In this document: piece by piece, positions 12,190 through 24,600 of the stretch
How the letters are laid out: the number at the start of each line of letters is the position of its first letter
Position numbering within the stretch: the first letter of the stretch is position 1
Assembly: GCA_905160935.1 (NCBI GenBank)
Contig: CAJHZI010000596.1
Coordinates: forward strand, 84,501-148,500
Direction: 5' to 3'
Origin: Enchytraeus crypticus
Taxonomy: Eukaryota > Annelida > Clitellata > Enchytraeida > Enchytraeidae
DNA length: 64,000 nt
The notes under the pieces: generated by a model
Told to the model about the DNA's origin: nothing
The model's database searches: none
Seen by the model: the letters and a program-made list of their open reading frames with translations, nothing else
Made by a program: the position numbers and the translations under genes

Positions 12190-15100
12190 TGTCTCAGGAT
12201 GAGTCTCTACACATGAGCACGGGTGTTTACTATAATATGACGAGTGATCATATATAGAATTGTAGATACAGGTGAGAGGGTACGAAGTCCAGATTGTTTA
12301 TATCCTTTTAAATATTAATATAATATTTTATTAATATATTATATATCCGCGTCTGAGCTTGATATAGAGTGTGTTACTATTATATTTATTTAATCCGTAC
12401 GGAGTAAACCGAATTCATGTGAAAAATCTAGTTATTAGTTGCATTTAGATTTATTTATAAGCAAATTACAGCCAGTCGTTTGTTTACATAGATAGATAGT
12501 GAGATAAACAATCAACATGCCGACATCTATCACTTTTAATACCACATGTTTAAACCGTTAGGCAATTTAGTCCATTTTCTGTGTAACCAGTCCAGTGAAT
12601 GTCCTAGATTTTACTCTAAGATCAGCGCGGCTATGATTCGAACCCACGAGAGTTCAATTCACCTCAAGATCTGTCATTTAAAACTTCATGACGTTACCCC
12701 TACGCTAATTAAGACATTCTAGTAATAATATCAGACCTCGTAGCCAAGCCGTGCAGCTTTGTGTAACACAGTTTCACCGGTCGTGTGGCAACAGTTGAGC
12801 TTTCTAACCTCTACAGGTATAGCACGTCTTGTTGTGACTGGAACCAGCTCATCCACACTAAACCCAGGTTCAATCTTCACAGATTTCTGGAAATTATCGA
12901 AGAAACTATCATTATTGCAAACAGGTTTCTACAAATAAAACACTGCACTAACCATTAACTGTGTGAATAAAATTGGCTAGTAGTATTTGACTATTGCAAA
13001 GAGATGGCAAGACTTTTAACGGCATAAAAGTATGTAATACATGTGTTATATGATAGGTATAAATATAGCCACTTGTTACTACTCGAGGTTACTGGCGACA
13101 ATAATCCAGACAAGACTTTCTTCAATGACACTGCACTTGGGAGAAGAAATAAAAGTTTCATTTTCATTGAAATGTATTATAATGAATAGTAAGAAAAGGT
13201 AAATTTATTGTTGTAAAAATGCAATAAGAATAGACATTGTTGCTTTAACTTCTGAACTTAAAATATTTATCAGCATACATGGAGCTACAAAAACATTTTA
13301 AAATAAGCGATGAATAATAATTAAGTACCAATAACCATGAAATCTGATTGTAGAAATATTTAATGAATTTATAGTTAGCACGGTAAAATTTAAATTAAAT
13401 AATTAAAATATATATAGTTTTATATAAAAATTGATATTTTATATGACAAAATTTAAAATAAATGACACTGCTATAGAAATAATCATTTGAAAACAAAATC
13501 GATCGAATTACAAATTTGAAATAAAGCAAAACAAAAACTGACTGAACCAGTTGAGCTAAGCACATCAGAGAAGCGCATAGAGGTTCGCTTTATAAATATA
13601 CTTAGTATAATTATTATCAGCACGGATTTTATGCCCGCAAGATTAAATCCTAAGAACACAACTAACTATCATGACAAAACCGATCTCGAACTCAGATTCT
13701 GCTTTATTGAAGTTTATTGACGCAGAACGAAACACTGTACAATACCTGAGCAGTAGAGTAGAAGTGAGATTCCGGTTTTCTATCAAATGCAGACATTTGC
13801 TCAATTTTTACAGAAAGCTTTGGCAGCGATTCACTTAGAGATTCCAAACTACTGCTTGATTTAGCTTCAGTTTTAATCTCAATCGTTTCTGACTTTCCCT
13901 TTTCCTTATCTATTCTTCTCTGTTTTAAAAGATGCTGTTTACGTTTGACAGTTACTGTATCTTTGTTGTTGCACTTTAGATTTCGCATAATGTTTTCGTT
14001 ACGCTTTAGATAGCCAATGACTTTGTTATTTTCTTCACTATTTAGATGCTGTAGATTTTTTCTTCGTTTACGATCATTAGTAGCTCTATGTCGCTCTAAA
14101 TGTGGCAGTACACTGGCCTTTTCACAGATTAATTCTTCATCACATTCATCCAGAGACTTTGATCTAGAAGTAACTTGGATAGGCACAACTATTTTCAGTA
14201 ATTGATATTGCTGCTTAATTGCTTCGAGATCCGATTTAAGCTTTCTGTGTATGACTTTACCTGAAGGTTTAGCTGCCTCAGAACTATAAGTAATTCCTGA
14301 CTCAGTCCCATTTGAATGACAGCAAGTTTTTCTCAAAGGATAGTTGACGTCAAATCTATTAACTCCTGACAGTTTATTAGCTTTAGAATAAGAACATCTG
14401 CAAACAGATTTGACTTCATCTGAATTGCATTCTTTCAAGTTTACGGAAATTTTTCTTGAAAGTTTAAATTCTTTGGAATTACTGAAGTCTGCGGAATTCT
14501 TGGAATTTAAACAACAGGACTGTTTACTTGAAAACCTGTCCACTTCTGTTTTGCTGGCATCTGAAGAACATTTCTTCTTGGAGTGAACAATGAATTTATT
14601 TATAGAAGTAATGTCATAATCAGCGAAGCCATTCGTGGACAAGTTCTCTGAATTTGAAGAAAATTGACGTCTGCATTTTACTGATTTACTTAAAGTAATT
14701 CTTTTAGCATTATTTTGAAGCACACTTCTTCCATTTCTTTCAAGTTCTACAAGAAAAATCGCATAGTTACAACAAAGACTTATATAGAATCGAAAATGCA
14801 AAACCTTCTGAAGTTGAAAACATGAAGAATTGCATTAATTCCATGTCTAAAATAGAATGGATAATGCAAAACCTTTTGAATATGAAAACATAGATTATAC
14901 ACTGTACAGACTTCCGAATTCTTTGTATTAAATTAAATACTTAAATTCCAAGTATTCAGATTGAAGCACAATTTATCAGGGTAATACTTGCAATAGTCTA
15001 ACATTCTGGATACTCCACTGATAGAAAACGTTAAACAATAGTATAAACTAAAATAGTATAAATAAATAAATATTTAACTTGTAAATTTTATGTGTGGGAA

Positions 15101-15515
15101 TAAAGTGGATGATAGAAAAAGTAAAAGAAAAACTTTAAACTATATAGTATCATAGCGATTGACCAGTTCACAAATAAATTTTAACTGTAGTTTTATAATA
15201 AGTTACATAAGAGATCTAACCTTTAGTCTTATTTTTAGAGAAGCGAGAGTGAGCCTTCTTCATTATATCACTAGCCTGAAAATAAACAGAATAGATGCCA
15301 ATTAGAGAGATAATAGCCTAATAGATATTACACAATATGCCCTTTAGCAATCATTTACTTCAATGAACTAGAAAATATTCGAAGAATTACAATGTTCAGA
15401 TATCAATCCCCAAATAATTAAGATAATGAATTTAATTAAAAACAGTTCAGATTTTTTTTGTAAATCTATATATAATTATATAGAAAACAGTATATACTAT
15501 ATAGCATTAGATAAA

Positions 15516-15551
<36 letters not shown>

Positions 15552-15555
15552 TAAA

Positions 15556-15590
<35 letters not shown>

Positions 15591-15605
15591 ATATATATAT
15601 ATATA

Positions 15606-15681
<76 letters not shown>

Positions 15682-18600
15682 CATACTGTATATATTTGAG
15701 ACTCAACTCTCAGTCCCAAGTTAGCCATAGTCCTAATTAAAAGTAGCCATCCCATGACAATTGATGATGTCTCATGAAAACTCAAAAATGAATAGTAACT
15801 CGTGTTGTTTTGCAGTCAGGAATTTTCTAATTAAATTCAGCAACTGATACTAAAGTAGCACAGCCTGCAGAGGCGTTGTCATACAAGTCAATTAAAGGTA
15901 TATAGTAGTAGTATATAGTTTATTAGTATAGTAAATTAGTAATATAGTAAATAGTATTAGCTTAGTAGTACAGTCTACAGTATTCGTATAGTAATATAGC
16001 ATATATTATGAACCATTATGTATGTAGGAACTATTACATTATAATTACAGTATATATTGTACTGAACTTAGTCCCAATTGAAAGAGAAGGTAGATGTTCA
16101 CTGCAGCTTGAGTCCAGAAGTAGAAAAGAAAATATGCTTCAGTACAAGTTCAGTTCCCTTTCAAAAATAAGTAATCCAACAAGAAAAGGTTGCTTTAGTT
16201 AATCTAATAGTACAACATTAGATAAACCATAAACCTTCTTGCATGAATTTGACACAATTCTCTTTGAATGTGAAGAAGATTTGAAGGCAGCCTCCGATTC
16301 CATTTGATTAATTCTCATAAGAGCCATCTGAAAAAGCATATATATTTTAGTCAGTAACTTTTATTGGTTCAAAACTTGTAGCTGAAGCGAGTATTCTGAT
16401 TCAATTAATGCTACCTCTAATTGCTTAACTGGAGGTGGCCTGTTTCGATTTACTATAATTTCTACTTGGATGTTACTTTTTTAAGTTCGAGATGTTTGAT
16501 TAGTTTTCTGTTCTTGTTCTTCCTGTCAAATGTTGACGAATAAAGAAATAGATAACAGATTTATAAATAATAAAATAATAGATGAAACAGATTTTAATTT
16601 GCATATTAAAAATCAACAAAGTTATTATTTACTTAATAATTTAATTGAGGAAAAGTTAATTGAAAGTAACACCAGCATCAAAAATAACAAAAACACATTT
16701 CTAGCTCATGAACTATGCTAACGTTAAAATTAATGGCTGCGGAAAAGTGAATTCTCACAAGCAATATACAAACTCTAACAGCACAAGCCTACAAAGCTCA
16801 GAATTATAAGACTAGATTATTTATATGTCTGAAATTAATTTTTCTAAAATAGAACACCAGTAGTAAAATAATGAAATACCTGCAAAGCTCTCTCCTCTCT
16901 ACTCAATAAATCGGAATCCACCAACAGCGTACCAGAGCCACTCTTATTTTCAAACTTTTTTTCTGCTATATAGCCATCGGTATTTTCCAGCTGTTTTAAC
17001 ATTCTGTTACAACGTGTAGGCTTTCTGACTTCATCACAATTAGGTTGAGCGATGCCATCAATTTTTGTTTGTTGACATAAATTTCTCCCTCTGCTTTCAT
17101 TTTTACTTGAAATATTACCAGGCTTATCAGCAGCTCTATCGACACAGTTATCAGCCTTACTAAATGACTGAAGATTTAATCTAATAGACAAGTTTCGGGA
17201 CATAGGTAAATGATCTGCAGAGCTACTATTATTATTACCTACAGAATTAGATATATTAAGACTGCATGTTGCATCCTTCAATGATTTACTTGAATTTGTG
17301 ACTGTAACCCCACTATCAATCAAAATATTTGATTTCCTCAAATGATGCGGTAATTCTTTTGAAACTTCTTGATTTTGCTTCACATTTCTTTGAGAAGAAT
17401 ACCTATCTGCTTTGCCGAAGCACTGTAATACAGGCAACGACTCTCCATCATCAGCAATCTTATTGCAAAATCTTTGACGCCGAGACAGTTTTGTGACACG
17501 ATTCCGATTTGCTTTCAAATTGGCATCTGTAGAATATTCCTCCGCAGTTTCATCCATATTGTAGCAGGTTAACACTGGTATAGATTCTTTGGAGTCAGAA
17601 GATTCAGGTTGTTTATTATCAGAGAAATTAGGCTTAGTTCCATTTACTACAGGTTTTCTTGGAGTCATTTTATTGACAGTCTTTGCTAACATATGACTGC
17701 GTGCAGACACTGGTACGGTAAGATCAACAAAATTATCAGATAAATTCAGAATACTAGCAGCAATGTCTGAATTAACTTGAAAATGTTGATTGAGCCCGTC
17801 ACCAGATACCATTTGTCGTTTGTCAAATTTTAATTTCTTTTTAATATCCGATGGCAACAGTCTCTTTATTGAACTGACCTCAATAGGTCCACTTTTCACA
17901 CCACGGCGCTTACTTGTACCTTGTTCCCAAATACTTAGTCTCTCACAATTCACAGATTCGTCATCATCCGAAGATTTTGAGTAAATGTGATCATCATGTG
18001 GAGGAGGAGTAATTTTGACATGATCTATTACCGGTAAATTATTTGACTCGGATGTATTGTGCGTATTTCGTGGGGTTTTCATTATTACAGACTCATGTGT
18101 CGTTTGCTCATTTAGAATTACATTTGTTTTAGACATACTAGTGTCTATTACAGATATCTCAGTGTACATTCTAGGTGCAATCGTCCCAGTAGAATATCTA
18201 GTCACGTGCGTTTTGGATGTGACTGCGCCTTTTGTAAACTTTGTTACTGGTGTTTTAGGTTTGTCTAGCTTAGCAGGAATCTTATTTTTAGATCTTTTCG
18301 TACAAACTTTATTTTCTTTGTTAGAAGCAAGAAATGAATAGAAAGGCGTGGAAGAAATGAAGTCTCTACGAAGAGAAAAATTATTCCACATTTCATAACT
18401 GAAGGCACCACTGAAATGAATTTGCTTTCCGTGGGCAACTTCCCTACTATAGATATCATTAGCATAACGGGATGATATCTGAAATGCCGCTAGGCACGGT
18501 TCATTGTTCCTTTCTTTAATCGACGATTCTAACACAAACTCATCTTTCTTAAGAATACATGTATCTTTATATTTTCTGCTTGCCAATGCCTTTGATAGTT

Positions 18601-21600
18601 CTTTTCCTTTGGAAGAAATTAATGCATTAGCAGATGAGAGAAAATTCGAAACTGCTGAAATGCTTGATTTAATAGAAGGACTTGAGACTAGATGTGTGGA
18701 TTTCAGGTCACCGGTTCTTAAACACATCACCTCTTGCTTAACTTCTTGATTATCTGTTTTAATCTGTACCACGTCTGATTCTATTGAAATTTCACTACAA
18801 TTCCCACCTTCATGCTGTTGTCTGGATAAAGTGATTTTAGATGATTTATCAGGTTCACACCGCAAAGCGTTTCCATTCTGAGAGTTATAGCTAGCGGAAT
18901 GTTCAACAAGGCAATCAAATACAGATCTAGTTGACAAGGACTTTGAAAACTCATTTGAACTGACCTTAGAGCAGATAGATTGTCTGCCGTTTTGCGTAGT
19001 TTGATTACACGTTTCACTCGAAGCAGCACTTCTAGATGCCACTGCCTGTGTCAAAACAATACTAACCGGATTAGATAAAGCAGCCACTGGCAGAATTCTT
19101 TGAGGATGTACTTCTGCCATTGGAATTCGCTTATCTTTGCATCCAGTAATTGACATACTACAACTATTTACTCCAGCATTATGTTTGAAAGTATCTTCTA
19201 AACATATTGCTGAAGACGAAAGCATTTTAGATGTAGAGTCAAATGCAGATTCATTGTTATTTACAGCATCATAGTTTGCAGATGTCGCTATTATACAGCA
19301 TTGTGTTCCATTCGATAAACAAGTACCATTATTGTCGCAGTGGTACTGATTACATTTCGAAGAGGTCTTTATTAAGGGACAGTTACAAATATTCTTCAAC
19401 GGTTCATTCGAAGAATATTTTTCCAGAATTGACGTTGAGTTTATATTCGCCACACTTGCAGTATTCTCTGGCATATATGGTCTTACAGTCGAAACCTTTT
19501 TTCCAAAAGTTGAATTTCCTGTCGAGTTTATGACGTCCGCGGCTGAATAAGTTACGGCACATGATGCTCGAGTTGATGTAATATTAGATGAAACATTGGG
19601 AAAGTTTGTTGCAGAGTTTTCGGAGTTGAGCTGAGTCAAACTCGAGCTTTCTTTCGTAGAAGAGTCAGATCTCATTTCATCAGAAATGTTACTCTCGGAT
19701 GCACTTGACATAACCTACAATACAATAATGACAACAGAACAATAATGACATACAAATCATATAATCTCCCTCTCTCTCTCATGTTCAATCAAATGGCAGA
19801 TCTAAGGTAGAAATTCTTACTTAAACTATACATTCATGCTTCAAAAAGAGCATTCCATTGATTAATGAGTTAAGCATTTACACAAAAGGTTATTTTTTAT
19901 CCACACCGTAATGTGGCCTATAGCTTGGGAATAATATGGCTTCTATGGTCGTTTCTATTAGCATTTTTCAGTTGTTGCTCAATCGCCTAGTATGACACAT
20001 GCAATTTAAGGTTGGTCTATTCTTCAGTGGTCCAGAAAAAGGTTAGGTCGAGGGCCAGTATAATCAATCACAAATGAAGAAGAACTTGAAAGAGCTGGTA
20101 AACAATAGATAAACAGTCTATATATAAGTTAATATAAGAAAATGAAATATAGAAAGATAGAGCAAGTTCAAGGTGGAAATGTGGATCTGGATTCAAAAGG
20201 TTACAAATGAGGAAGTTCTGGAGAGAGTTGGTACCTGTCTGAAAAAATTAATGTATTTAGAAATAGGAAGAGGAGTTGGATAGGACACATTTTAAGGGGA
20301 GGGGGGGGGTCGATTGAGAGAGATCATAGAGGACAGAATTGAAGGAAATAGAGGAAAAAGCAGGCCGAGATTAGGTATGCTAGATGATTTAAAGACACAC
20401 TCATATGTGGAAATAAAGAGGAAGGCGGTAGACAGAGAAGGCGATATATACCATGGACCTACCAGTAGGCAGTGCACTAAGATAGAGAGAGCAAGTTTAA
20501 TGTGAGATGGCTTGCTATATTTGCTATAGGAGGCTACAGAAAGAAGAACAGAAAGAAAAAGAAGATCAAGATCAATGAATAATTAATTTTTTATGAAAAT
20601 TAATAACTTTTGATTTTCAAAATTAATAAGTTTTCATGAAGATCAATATTAAAGGAACATTACATAATCTGATAGCCATTAATATATAGATCTAAAAATG
20701 AGAAGATTAGCAGGCAAAATAGTTAGATTTCTACCTAAACTGTCCCTGGTTGCTACATTGAGAATGTGTAAGAGAGAGAGAGAGTGTGTGTGTGTGTGTG
20801 TTGTGAGGGAGAGATTACAGGTAATTTAAAGTAATTTAATTATACAACGTCTAGATAATATAAGTATGATTTACCTGTCTAGTAGATGAAATAACAGTAG
20901 TTAGTTCACTACGGGATACAGCACCACATTCAGGATATTCAACAACTTTAGCTTCCCCATTAGTCAAGTTTTTATTCAGAGTATTAGTGTTAGCATTCAA
21001 AGCAAGTGGGATTGACAATCGCAGCTTCTTGACTAACCCTGAATGAAATACCGACTCTTCGGGAACACTGAAAAATTAACAAATATGAGAATATTCAATT
21101 CCACTATGAAATGTTTACATCTCTGATCCACCTGGCAGCCAGGGAAAAATACTGCCGCAGATCAGCTTAATCATTCACTTAGGATGATCAGCTTAATTGA
21201 TTCAATTAGGAAGATCAGCTTAATTGATTCAATTAGGAAGATCAGCTTAATTCCTTCAATTAGGAAGATCAGCTTAATTCATCCAATTATGAAGATCAGA
21301 CTAAATCATTCAATTAGGAAGATCAGCTTAATTCATTCAATTATGACGAAATAATTCAATTAGGAAGGTCAGCTAAATTCATTCAATTAGGAGGATCAGC
21401 TTAATTTATTCAATTAGGAAGATCAGCCTAATTCATTCGATTAGGAAGATCAGCCTAAATCACTCAGTTAAGAAGATCGGCCTAAATCATTCAATTAAGA
21501 GGAAATGCTCTTGAAAATCATTCAAATAGGAAGATCAGCCTAAATCATTAAAGTCTATGAATTAGCCTAAACCATCAACTTAGACAGATTAGCCTAATAA

Positions 21601-24600
21601 CAAACTTAGGTATAAATATATTAGCCTCAGTAATTTCATTATATGCTGATTAGATCAGCATAATGAAATTATGTGCCTAATTGAATGCCTAAATCATTCA
21701 ATTAGGCACAGACGTTAACTATATTATTAAAGTCTGATGTCATTCAAATCATTAAAAACATAAAAATCATATAAATCAAAGAGTGAAGTAAGAATTCCTG
21801 GATATCAATCTATTAGTACTATACCAATCTATTAGTACTTAATAAGTGACATCGTTCTGGAAATCCATGTGTTTTAAAGAGAAGTTAAACTCTGTTTCAG
21901 CATGCTATCAAAGACAAAATAAGCTTTTTAAATTCTTGACAAATTTATTGCACACCAAATTTGTACTATGCAAAATGTACAAATGCTTATCACTTCTTAG
22001 TAAAAAATAAACAATATATACAGAAAACTTTAATAATAGCACCAGATAATTAATTCAGAAAAATTGAGAGAAAACACACATAACAATAGATACCTGCCTG
22101 TGCTTTTGAAAAAATTGTAGGTTAAATATTGCCTTTCCCATGTACATATAAAGTGAAAGTGAAAGCAAAGTGCAGGTAATGCCCAAGAAGTAATCGCATG
22201 GACAACAATGAAATGTAAGAAGTGACACTGATTGTGTAGAAACGTTTAAATATGATATATAAGATTCATTAGGATTCACTAGGCTCAATATATTATCATA
22301 GCAATAGCTGATGTCTCCTAGATAACAGATAACACAAAAAGGTCATTATAACACTAGGGGATCTTGTAAACAAAGCTTCTAATAAAGGTAAAAACTGAGT
22401 CTACTTCAACTATATCATAGTACATTATAAGCTTGGAATTAATAATTCTGGTACATAGCAATCAAGGTCATTATATGGGCCCTTTAGTTCCCCATACTGA
22501 TATTCAGCGAAATTCCATTAGCTCATGTGAAGAAAGTAACATATGTCATATCAAACTTTTGGAAAGAAGTTTAGAAATATTCAATAATATTCCTTAATCA
22601 TGAAGTTCTGCAAACATTAAGCCCTACAGTTCATTATTGAAAGCCATCTGTAGCTAGCTCAGAAAATATTCTAATATGAATGCACTGCTTACAATACAGC
22701 CTCAACTGAAATATTTCTTTAGAAATATCTGTCATATTTTTAATATATTTATTCTTACTGTCCTAGTCTCAGTCTAGACATATGTAAATTGTATATCCTC
22801 CACATATATCTCGGTTAACTCTTAATTATCTATATATACAAAGCTGTAGGATGTCAAAATATCTAATATGAGATTGCATGTATTCTAAGGATAACAATTT
22901 AGAAGCTTAATTAGATCTGTGAGACTTGAACCAGTGGCTAGCATCATAGCAAGCCAGTATGCAATTGACAAGATTTTTTAACTGAACAACCTGTTAAACA
23001 TAGATTACAAACCTCAATTTTCTCTTTAATGAACTCTGTGATTCATCTATGTTATCATCCTTAATTCCTTTGTTCCCAACCACTGCCTCATCATTGCCAG
23101 ATTTAGTACCACTGTTAGAGCAACTGCAGTAATAACAAAGTATAAAGTAAAACTATCTTAAATGATAACTATAAATAATTAGGGGTGTACCCGATTACAG
23201 TTCCAGTTTGACCGGATTACGGCACTTTTTGCAAATCCGATTCCAGTAAATTTTTCCAGATTCAGCCAGATATGTTACTGGATTTGGCAGTCATTTGAAT
23301 ATAAAAAGTGATAAATTGATATTTCAAAATTTTCAGAAATTTACCTCAAAAAGAAGAACATAAGAATTAATGATAATTATTTGATTAAGCATATATGTAC
23401 ACTAATAACCTAGTTGATAATTGCAATGGTGATGCTTTGATAGTATATATTGATAATTAGTTAATGATTCAATGAGAATTTGATTGAGGCAGTTAATGAC
23501 TTCATGACAATGACTTTATGGAGCATACTGATGTACTAATAAATTTAATGACATAATAAAGATGACTAATTGAGCATAAATTGATAACCTAGTTAATGAT
23601 TAATGATGATGAATAGATTGAGCATAAATTGATAACCTAGTTAATGATTAATGATGATGAATAGATTGAGCATATATTGATAACATTGTTAACTATTCAA
23701 TGCTGATAATTTTATTGATCCTGTTAATGACTACATGATGTTTGAACAACCTGATTGAACATACGTAATATTACCTACTCTTATTACCTAGCGAATGGTT
23801 CCATGATGATGATTGATTGAGCAAACCCTGATGACATAATTAATAACTTAATGATGAGTGATGACGACTTCCAACCGTAAATCAGTATGTGCGTGGTTCA
23901 AATCCGGGGCTCGCATGTCACTGATATCGCTTTCAAGAGATGAAACTGACATTAACATTGGATTTATGTAGTTTTTTTATATTACAAAATTTTATAACAA
24001 GGTCAAATCCTAATCCGGTTCCGGCCGGATTTGTTAGAAATCCGGTTCCGGTTCTGGCAGATTCAAAAACTATCAAATCCGGTACACCCCTAGATAAATA
24101 GTTATAATAATCAGTGACAACATAGAGCACTATTGAGACAAATCCAAATCAGTGAGCAAAAAGGGCCAAAAACGATGCAAAATCCAAAACTCTGAAAATC
24201 AGTCCAAGATAAATGGACTTTAAAAAGGAGGTGTGCATGTTGGTCGCAACTCATGGAAACTGGATGGGAAAGAGAGATGGGAAAGGTAGGTCTTCAACTA
24301 CCTATAGAACTGCACATAGGAAAGCTAAGGCCTATGAGATTCAAATGATGACTTCAGGACAGTGGATGGGAGAATTCCAGATCTGCAATTTAGAAGAACG
24401 AGTAACACAAGGCTGCATCACTTTAATCAAGTAAGACAAACAACTTTGTCCAGGGATGGATAGACTTATAAGTTAACGAGGCCAATTTGTTAATGATACA
24501 ACAACATGTCATACAAGTACACTCTATTATGTATACTTCAGCAAATATTTAATAATAATAATAAGTAATGAGTGCATAATAAATGAATGATTTAATAAAA

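Larger units (their letters stand above)
8110..12190 (-). mobile_element. Apparently full-length two-ORF LINE (CR1/L2-like group)
   Basis: Both ORFs are uninterrupted. The 3' UTR carries AATAAA (+ strand TTTATT at about 8136), then a (CT)n stretch and TTTCACTATAATGCGTGTTT. The 5' end abuts a long (CT)n run at about 12158-12187. The element lies in intron 8 of the BCOR-like gene, in the same orientation, splitting the first ankyrin repeat's two exons. Target-site duplications cannot be defined because both edges fall in GA/CT repeats. Confidence 0.85.

Noticed and set aside
16530..16721. 63-codon Asn/Lys-rich ORF in BCOR intron 4
   Set aside because: AT-rich composition, opposite strand, no domain and no splice context.
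21130..21720. Fifth splice-site-derived array
   Set aside because: The 27-bp unit shows no match to the exon 3 acceptor about 65 bp away; counted as an ordinary minisatellite.
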